From Paenibacillus lutrae (GTDB lineage: Bacteria; Bacillota; Bacilli; Paenibacillales; NBRC-103111): a stretch of 64,000 nucleotides of DNA. The stretch covers positions 222,656 to 286,655 of the forward strand of contig NZ_RHLK01000004.1 in the NCBI RefSeq assembly GCF_009757775.1, read 5' to 3'. The notes under the pieces were generated by a model. That model was not told the DNA's origin. It was given only the letters and a program-made list of their open reading frames with translations, and did not search any database. Positions within the stretch are counted from its first letter, which is position 1. Each line of letters starts with the position of its first letter. Below are positions 59,803-64,000 of the stretch, one piece after another. The translations under genes and the position numbers were made by a program.

Positions 59803-62589
59803 TCAACCTGTATTGCGAAGGCCTGCAGCGATTCCATTGATGGTGAGAAGAACTTCGCGAAGCAGGAAGGCATCATCCTGGTCTGTCTCACGGATCGCGC
59901 GCAGTTCTTTAAGCAGATCTACCTGCAAATAACTTAGCGGATCGACGTATGGATTGCGCAGCCGGATCGATTCCTGAATAACAGGTACGTTATCGAGGAT
60001 TTCCTGTTGACCTGTAATTTTCAGAATCAACTCGGAGGTTAAGTTGTACTCCGTGCTGATCAGCTCGTAGATACGATCGGCGATATCACTCTCTTTAAGC
60101 AAGCTGCCATATTCTTTTGCAATAAGCAGATCTGCTTTAGCTAAGGCCATTTGAAGACCATCGATCATGGATCTAAAGAATGACCAGTTCTCATACATAT
60201 CCTTCAGAACTTCCATATTCTCTTCTTTGTTCTGATAAAAGGTCTGAAGCGCTGTACCGGCGGCATACCAAGCCGGAAGCAGGTAACGGCTCTGTGTCCA
60301 GGCGAATACCCACGGAATAGCGCGCAAATCTTCGAAACGGTCGCTGTTGTTACGTTTGGAAGGGCGGGAACCGATATTGAGCTCTCCGACTTCCGGAAGC
60401 GGTGTGGATTGCTTGAAGAACGTCATGAAGTCTTTGTCACGGAAAATAAGATCTTGATACTTATTCTGTGCCGTTTCGGAAATATCCTTCATGATTGCTT
60501 CCCATTGCGTCTCTTTAGCGGGACGCTCAGGATTACGGGCAAGCACAGCACCCTTGATCAGAGCGAAAGTCGCCTGCTCCAGGCTCCGGTACGCAATACC
60601 TTGCAAGGAATAACGGGAGGATAATACCTCTCCTTGCTCCGTAATCTTAATTCCACTGCCGATTGTATCCACAGGCTGTGCCAGGATACTGCGGTTTAGA
60701 GGCATTCCTCCGCGTCCTAAGGAACCGCCGCGTCCATGGAAGAACTTGAGCTTAACTCCGTTCTTGTTCCCCATATCGGTAAGCTTACGAAGAGCTACGC
60801 GCAGCTCCCAGTTGGCTGTAATCACACCGCCGTCTTTGTTGCTGTCCGAGTAGCCGAGCATAATTTCATGCATGGGAGCCGCCTGGTTAAGGCTGGCACG
60901 ATACGCTGGAATGTTCAGCAGCGTATTCATAATTTCAGGAGCTTCATGCAGATCGTCAATCGTCTCAAACAAAGGAACCGATTGAATGGTGCTCACGACT
61001 GTGCCATCTTCTTCTTTACGGTAAAGGCCTACTTCCTTGGCGAATACCATAACTTCCAACATATCACTTGCACCACAAGTCATACTGATCAGGTAGCTGT
61101 GCAAACAATTGCGTCCGAATTCCTGTTGAGCTTTATATATATTGCGATATACATTGAGACATTCTTCGGTCGCTTCCGTATATTTCATATAAGGCGATGT
61201 AATTGGACGCGGTTCGTCAAGCAGCTTGCTGAGCAGATCAATCTTCTCTTTCTCGGATAGCTGGCTGTAATCTTCCACGATGCTGGTTCTCTTTAAGACT
61301 TCTGTCATCGCCATCTCATGCTCTCTGCTGTGTTGACGAATATCTAGAGTAGCCAAGTGGAATCCGAACAGCTCTACCTGGCGAATGAGCTTTTTGATAT
61401 AAGCATCTGCTGCAAAGTCCGCAAAGTGACTCCGCAAGCTTCTTTCAATAATATATAAATCCTGGATCATCTCATCCGGGGAAGCATACTTTTCATTAGA
61501 TTCAGCAAGAGCATTCCCCGTATTCCGCACTCTTTCGATCATATAAGCGAGCTTGATACGGTAAGGCTCATCGCTATTGCTCCAAAGTTCAGTACGCGGT
61601 CCGAATACTTCCTTATCCACTTCGATTGAGTTCTGCAGCTCCTCACTGACTTCGGCAAGATTCTTACTGAAGCTCAAGTGGTTCATGACATCCGCAAGAA
61701 TGGCTTCATATTTCTTCAAAGCAAGCCCGCGGTGCAGCTCAAGCGTTTCCCATGTTACATCAGAAGTAACGGACGGGTTACCATCCCGGTCTCCACCGAT
61801 CCATGAACCGAATTTAAGGAAGCTAGGCACATGCCAAGTTTCATTCGGATAGTATTTGTCTAGACAGCGCTCAAGCTCCTGATAGACCTCAGGAAGCACA
61901 TCGAACAAAGTTTCGTCAAAATAATACATCCCATTCTGCACTTCGTCGATAACGGTCGGTTTACGATTGCGAAGCTCATCCGTCTGCCAAAGCGTCATTA
62001 CTTCAGCCAGGAGCTTCTCACGCAGGTTTTCTCTCTCACGGAAAGTTAAGGTCGGGTTATCAAGCAGGATAACATCTTGGGATATACGCTGATGAATGTC
62101 TAGAACAGCACGTCTGGTTGCTTCTGTCGGATGTGCTGTAATAACCAGCTCAAGGGAAATTTCCTGAAGGATATCCTGAACCTCCTGATAGGAGATTTCG
62201 TTTTGTTTAAGACGCTGTACGATGCTTTCGATCGAACCGGGCTGTACGGTCTCCCCGGAAGAACGTTCATAATCACGCTTACGCCGGATCCGATGATTCT
62301 GCTCCGCAATATTGACCAGCTGAAAATATATCGCAAACGCACGAATAACCTGATGTCGAATTTCAGGCTGCAATCCGTTTATTGTTTCCTTGATTTCTGC
62401 ATAAATAGCAGGATCGTATTGAGCTCTCAGTGACTTACTCAGTTCTCGGATCTTCTCTACCACGGCAAGAAGTTCATTGCCACCCTGATGGACCAGTACT
62501 TCTCCAAGTATATGCCCTAGAAAACGCACATCCCTGCGAAGCAAGTTGTTCGTTGTATTTTTTTGAACAATTGATTCGTTATCCGACAT
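59803..62589 (-). CDS. ppc: Phosphoenolpyruvate carboxylase
   Basis: The enzyme fixes bicarbonate on phosphoenolpyruvate to make oxaloacetate for the TCA cycle. The 928-residue length is standard for the bacterial form. Active-site motifs are intact: VITAHPTEATRRAVL near residue 155, GGDRDGNPSVTSDV, EIMLGYSDSNKDGGVITANWELR, and the phosphate-binding FFHGRGGSLGRGGMP. The C-terminal tail ends INGIAAGLRNTG as in the family. The ribosome binding site GAGGCGAGGAC is directly upstream of the ATG. B. subtilis lacks ppc and uses pyruvate carboxylase, while Paenibacillus commonly has it. Confidence 0.97.
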   Translation of the reverse strand: MSDNESIVQKNTTNNLLRRDVRFLGHILGEVLVHQGGNELLAVVEKIRELSKSLRAQYDPAIYAEIKETINGLQPEIRHQVIRAFAIYFQLVNIAEQNHRIRRKRDYERSSGETVQPGSIESIVQRLKQNEISYQEVQDILQEISLELVITAHPTEATRRAVLDIHQRISQDVILLDNPTLTFRERENLREKLLAEVMTLWQTDELRNRKPTVIDEVQNGMYYFDETLFDVLPEVYQELERCLDKYYPNETWHVPSFLKFGSWIGGDRDGNPSVTSDVTWETLELHRGLALKKYEAILADVMNHLSFSKNLAEVSEELQNSIEVDKEVFGPRTELWSNSDEPYRIKLAYMIERVRNTGNALAESNEKYASPDEMIQDLYIIERSLRSHFADFAADAYIKKLIRQVELFGFHLATLDIRQHSREHEMAMTEVLKRTSIVEDYSQLSEKEKIDLLSKLLDEPRPITSPYMKYTEATEECLNVYRNIYKAQQEFGRNCLHSYLISMTCGASDMLEVMVFAKEVGLYRKEEDGTVVSTIQSVPLFETIDDLHEAPEIMNTLLNIPAYRASLNQAAPMHEIMLGYSDSNKDGGVITANWELRVALRKLTDMGNKNGVKLKFFHGRGGSLGRGGMPLNRSILAQPVDTIGSGIKITEQGEVLSSRYSLQGIAYRSLEQATFALIKGAVLARNPERPAKETQWEAIMKDISETAQNKYQDLIFRDKDFMTFFKQSTPLPEVGELNIGSRPSKRNNSDRFEDLRAIPWVFAWTQSRYLLPAWYAAGTALQTFYQNKEENMEVLKDMYENWSFFRSMIDGLQMALAKADLLIAKEYGSLLKESDIADRIYELISTEYNLTSELILKITGQQEILDNVPVIQESIRLRNPYVDPLSYLQVDLLKELRAIRETDQDDAFLLREVLLTINGIAAGLRNTG

Positions 62590-62693
62590 GTCCTCGCCTC
62601 TTCTCTCTACTTGTTAATCGCTGAAACAAAAAACACCCTAATTCGTCAAGATTGATACTCATTGCAGAATATTTTACCACATTCACGCGTTGC

Positions 62694-62699
62694 ATTATA
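62694..62699 (-). promoter_or_regulatory. Possible -10 element of ppc
   Basis: A consensus TATAAT on the minus strand about 105 nt before ppc. No good -35 lies 17 nt upstream (TTGCAT is 22 nt away), so the assignment is weak. Confidence 0.4.
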
Positions 62700-62783
62700 G
62701 CTATTTTTAAAGAAAGAGCGCATGCAATTTAAGGAAATGTGCAGAATCCTTCGACTATTTAAATAAGCCAAGTAGTGAATATA

Positions 62784-62808
62784 ACAAAAAAAGACCTCCT
62801 AGAGGTCT
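62784..62808 (-). terminator. Terminator of the rRNA-tRNA operon
   Basis: On the minus strand AGACCTC-TAG-GAGGTCT is followed by TTTTTTTG, 14 nt past the last tRNA. Confidence 0.92.
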
Positions 62809-62821
62809 GTACTTGTATGTA

Positions 62822-62895
62822 TGGAGCGGGTGATGGGAATCGAACCCACGCTACCAGCTTGGAAGGCTGGAGTTCTACCATTGAACTACACCCGC
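62822..62895 (-). tRNA. tRNA-Gly (TCC)
   Basis: Full cloverleaf on the minus strand from GCGGGTG to CACCCGCT with encoded CCA. The anticodon loop CTTCCAA gives TCC. It is the last tRNA of the cluster. Confidence 0.97.
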
Positions 62896-62902
62896 ATACA
62901 TA

Positions 62903-62979
62903 TGGTCGGGACGACACGATTTGAACATGCGACCCCCTGGTCCCAAACCAGGTGCTCTACCAAGCTGAGCTACGTCCCG
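62903..62979 (-). tRNA. tRNA-Pro (TGG)
   Basis: Acceptor CGGGACG pairs with CGTCCCG, followed by ACCA. The anticodon loop TTTGGGA gives TGG. Confidence 0.97.
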
Positions 62980-62990
62980 ACAAAAAAATA

Positions 62991-63067
62991 TGGCGTGCCC
63001 TGAGAGATTCGAACTCCCGGCCTTTTGATTCGTAGTCAAACGCTCTATCCAGCTGAGCTAAGGGCAC
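62991..63067 (-). tRNA. tRNA-Arg (ACG)
   Basis: Acceptor GTGCCCT / AGGGCAC, followed by GCCA. The anticodon loop CTACGAA gives ACG, read as ICG after deamination. Confidence 0.97.
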
Positions 63068-63076
63068 GTATGAAGT

Positions 63077-63151
63077 TGGAGCGGAAGACGGGAATCGAAC
63101 CCGCGACCCTCGCCTTGGCAAGGCGATGCTCTACCGCCGAGCCACTTCCGC
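63077..63151 (-). tRNA. tRNA-Gly (GCC)
   Basis: Acceptor GCGGAAG / CTTCCGC, followed by TCCA. The anticodon loop TTGCCAA gives GCC. Confidence 0.97.
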
Positions 63152-63214
63152 ATTATATCATACCTTTTACTAATTAGCAAGTATTATCTTCATTAAAATA
63201 CTTGAAATTAATAT

Positions 63215-63294
63215 GCGCGTGGAGGGACTTGAACCCCCACGTCAAAGACGCTAGATCCTAAGTCTAGTGCGTCTGCCAATTCCGCCACACGCGC
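63215..63294 (-). tRNA. tRNA-Leu (TAG)
   Basis: Acceptor GCGCGTG / CACGCGC with a long variable arm (class II). The anticodon loop CTTAGGA gives TAG. CCA is not encoded, unlike most of its neighbours. Confidence 0.95.
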
Positions 63295-63307
63295 ATGTAA
63301 GTAAAAA

Positions 63308-63383
63308 TGGTGAGCCATGAAGGACTCGAACCTTCGACACCCTGATTAAAAGTCAGGTGCTCTACCAACTGAGCTAATGGCTC
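63308..63383 (-). tRNA. tRNA-Lys (TTT)
   Basis: Acceptor GAGCCAT / ATGGCTC, followed by ACCA. The anticodon loop CTTTTAA gives TTT. Confidence 0.97.
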
Positions 63384-63391
63384 GAAAAAAA

Positions 63392-63466
63392 TGGCTGGGG
63401 ATATAGGATTTGAACCTATGCATGACGGAGTCAAAGTCCGTTGCCTTACCGCTTGGCTAATCCCCA
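63392..63466 (-). tRNA. tRNA-Gln (TTG)
   Basis: Acceptor TGGGGAT / ATCCCCA, followed by GCCA. The anticodon loop CTTTGAC gives TTG. Confidence 0.97.
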
Positions 63467-63475
63467 AGGTAAATC

Positions 63476-63551
<76 letters not shown>

Positions 63552-63556
63552 ATATA

Positions 63557-63632
63557 TGGTGGAGGCTGACGGGATCGAACCGCCGACCCTCTGCTTGTAA
63601 GGCAGATGCTCTCCCAGCTGAGCTAAGCCTCC
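63557..63632 (-). tRNA. tRNA-Val (TAC)
   Basis: Acceptor GGAGGCT / AGCCTCC, followed by ACCA. The anticodon loop CTTACAA gives TAC. Confidence 0.97.
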
Positions 63633-63636
63633 ACTA

Positions 63637-63711
63637 TGGTGACCCGTAGGGGATTCGAACCCCTGTTACCTCCGTGAAAGGGAGGTGTCTTAACCCCTTG
63701 ACCAACGGGCC
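63637..63711 (-). tRNA. tRNA-Glu (TTC)
   Basis: Acceptor GGCCCGT / ACGGGTC (one G-T pair), followed by ACCA. The anticodon loop CTTTCAC gives TTC. Confidence 0.97.
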
Positions 63712-63719
63712 TTCTGACA

Positions 63720-63792
63720 AGCTTCCAACCGGATTCGAACCGGTGACCTCTTCCTTACCATGGAAGCACTCTACCTACTGAGCTATGGAAGC
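63720..63792 (-). tRNA. tRNA-Thr (GGT)
   Basis: Acceptor GCTTCCA / TGGAAGC. The anticodon loop ATGGTAA gives GGT. CCA is not encoded; the sequence continues TTGTC. Confidence 0.93.
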
Positions 63793-63793
63793 A

Positions 63794-63869
63794 TGGCTCC
63801 CCGAACAGGACTCGAACCTGTGACAACTCGATTAACAGTCGAGTGCTCTACCAACTGAGCTATCAGGGA
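63794..63869 (-). tRNA. tRNA-Asn (GTT)
   Basis: Acceptor TCCCTGA / TCGGGGA (one T-G pair), followed by GCCA. The anticodon loop CTGTTAA gives GTT. It is the first tRNA after 5S rRNA. Confidence 0.97.
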
Positions 63870-63874
63870 ATAAC

Positions 63875-63991
63875 GCTTGGCAACGTCCTACTCTCCCAGG
63901 ACCCTGCGGTCCAAGTACCATCGGCGCTGGAAGGCTTAACGGTCGTGTTCGGGATGGGTACGCGTGGTTCCCTTCCGCCATCGTCACCAAA
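63875..63991 (-). rRNA. rrf: 5S ribosomal RNA
   Basis: 117 nt on the minus strand from TTTGGTGACGATGGCGG to GGACGTTGCCAAGC, with the conserved GAACCACGCG and CCCATCCCGAACACG segments. The 16S and 23S genes of this operon would lie past the right edge of the window. The twelve tRNAs follow directly, so this is an rRNA-tRNA operon. Confidence 0.96.
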
Positions 63992-64000
63992 CAGGATGTT

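Overview
The window looks like a chromosomal segment from Paenibacillus or a close relative (Bacillales). This is inferred from strong similarity, recalled rather than searched, of the deoxynucleoside genes to their Bacillus subtilis counterparts. Other pointers are a SorC-type DeoR, a glmS ribozyme, an ileS T-box, a Bce-type bacitracin module, AGGAGG-like ribosome binding sites with frequent TTG and GTG starts, and a 5S rRNA followed by twelve tRNAs. Most genes lie on the minus strand.

Layout. 1-5.9 kb: the end of an ABC exporter, an AT-rich pair of secreted proteins of unknown function, an excalibur protein, an Sfp-type phosphopantetheinyl transferase and a DUF5680 protein. 6.0-13.5 kb: a complete deoxynucleoside salvage cluster (deoC-cdd-nupC-deoB-deoD-pdp) preceded by its regulator deoR. 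Its promoter has a DeoR operator placed as in the B. subtilis dra operon. 13.8-20.9 kb: a VOC protein, a membrane histidine kinase fused to a LuxR-type response regulator next to a separate Sensor-domain protein, a divergent lipoprotein serine hydrolase, a LOG-family protein and a small lipoprotein. 21.1-24.6 kb: ileS of the long IleRS2 type under a T-box. 24.9-29.3 kb: a LacI-controlled operon of ribokinase, nucleoside hydrolase and a DcuC-family carrier. 29.6-39.0 kb: Nudix, a large secreted protein, a WYL regulator with DinB, a flavin monooxygenase behind a hexanucleotide repeat, asnA and a cytoplasmic hybrid kinase.

39.3-51.3 kb is an accessory stretch with a resistance flavour. It holds an APH-like kinase that seems to have lost its start codon, a chloramphenicol acetyltransferase with an attenuation leader, a Bce-type two-component/ABC module with its operator, and a TetR-dehydrogenase-MFS cassette with two matching operators. 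It ends in a group of very small unannotated genes just downstream of glmS. 51.3-64 kb is core genome: glmS with a self-cleaving leader ribozyme, glmM, cdaR and cdaA (cell-wall precursor and c-di-AMP), sigW with its anti-sigma factor, ppc, twelve tRNAs and 5S rRNA.

No CRISPR array, intact insertion sequence or prophage was seen. The strongest candidates for new biology are the kinase-regulator fusion with its palindromic upstream sites, the small-gene group near 50.6-51.3 kb, the repeat-tuned flavin monooxygenase, and the nucleoside hydrolase operon with an unexpected carrier. All functional calls rest on motifs and remembered family resemblance; no search was run.
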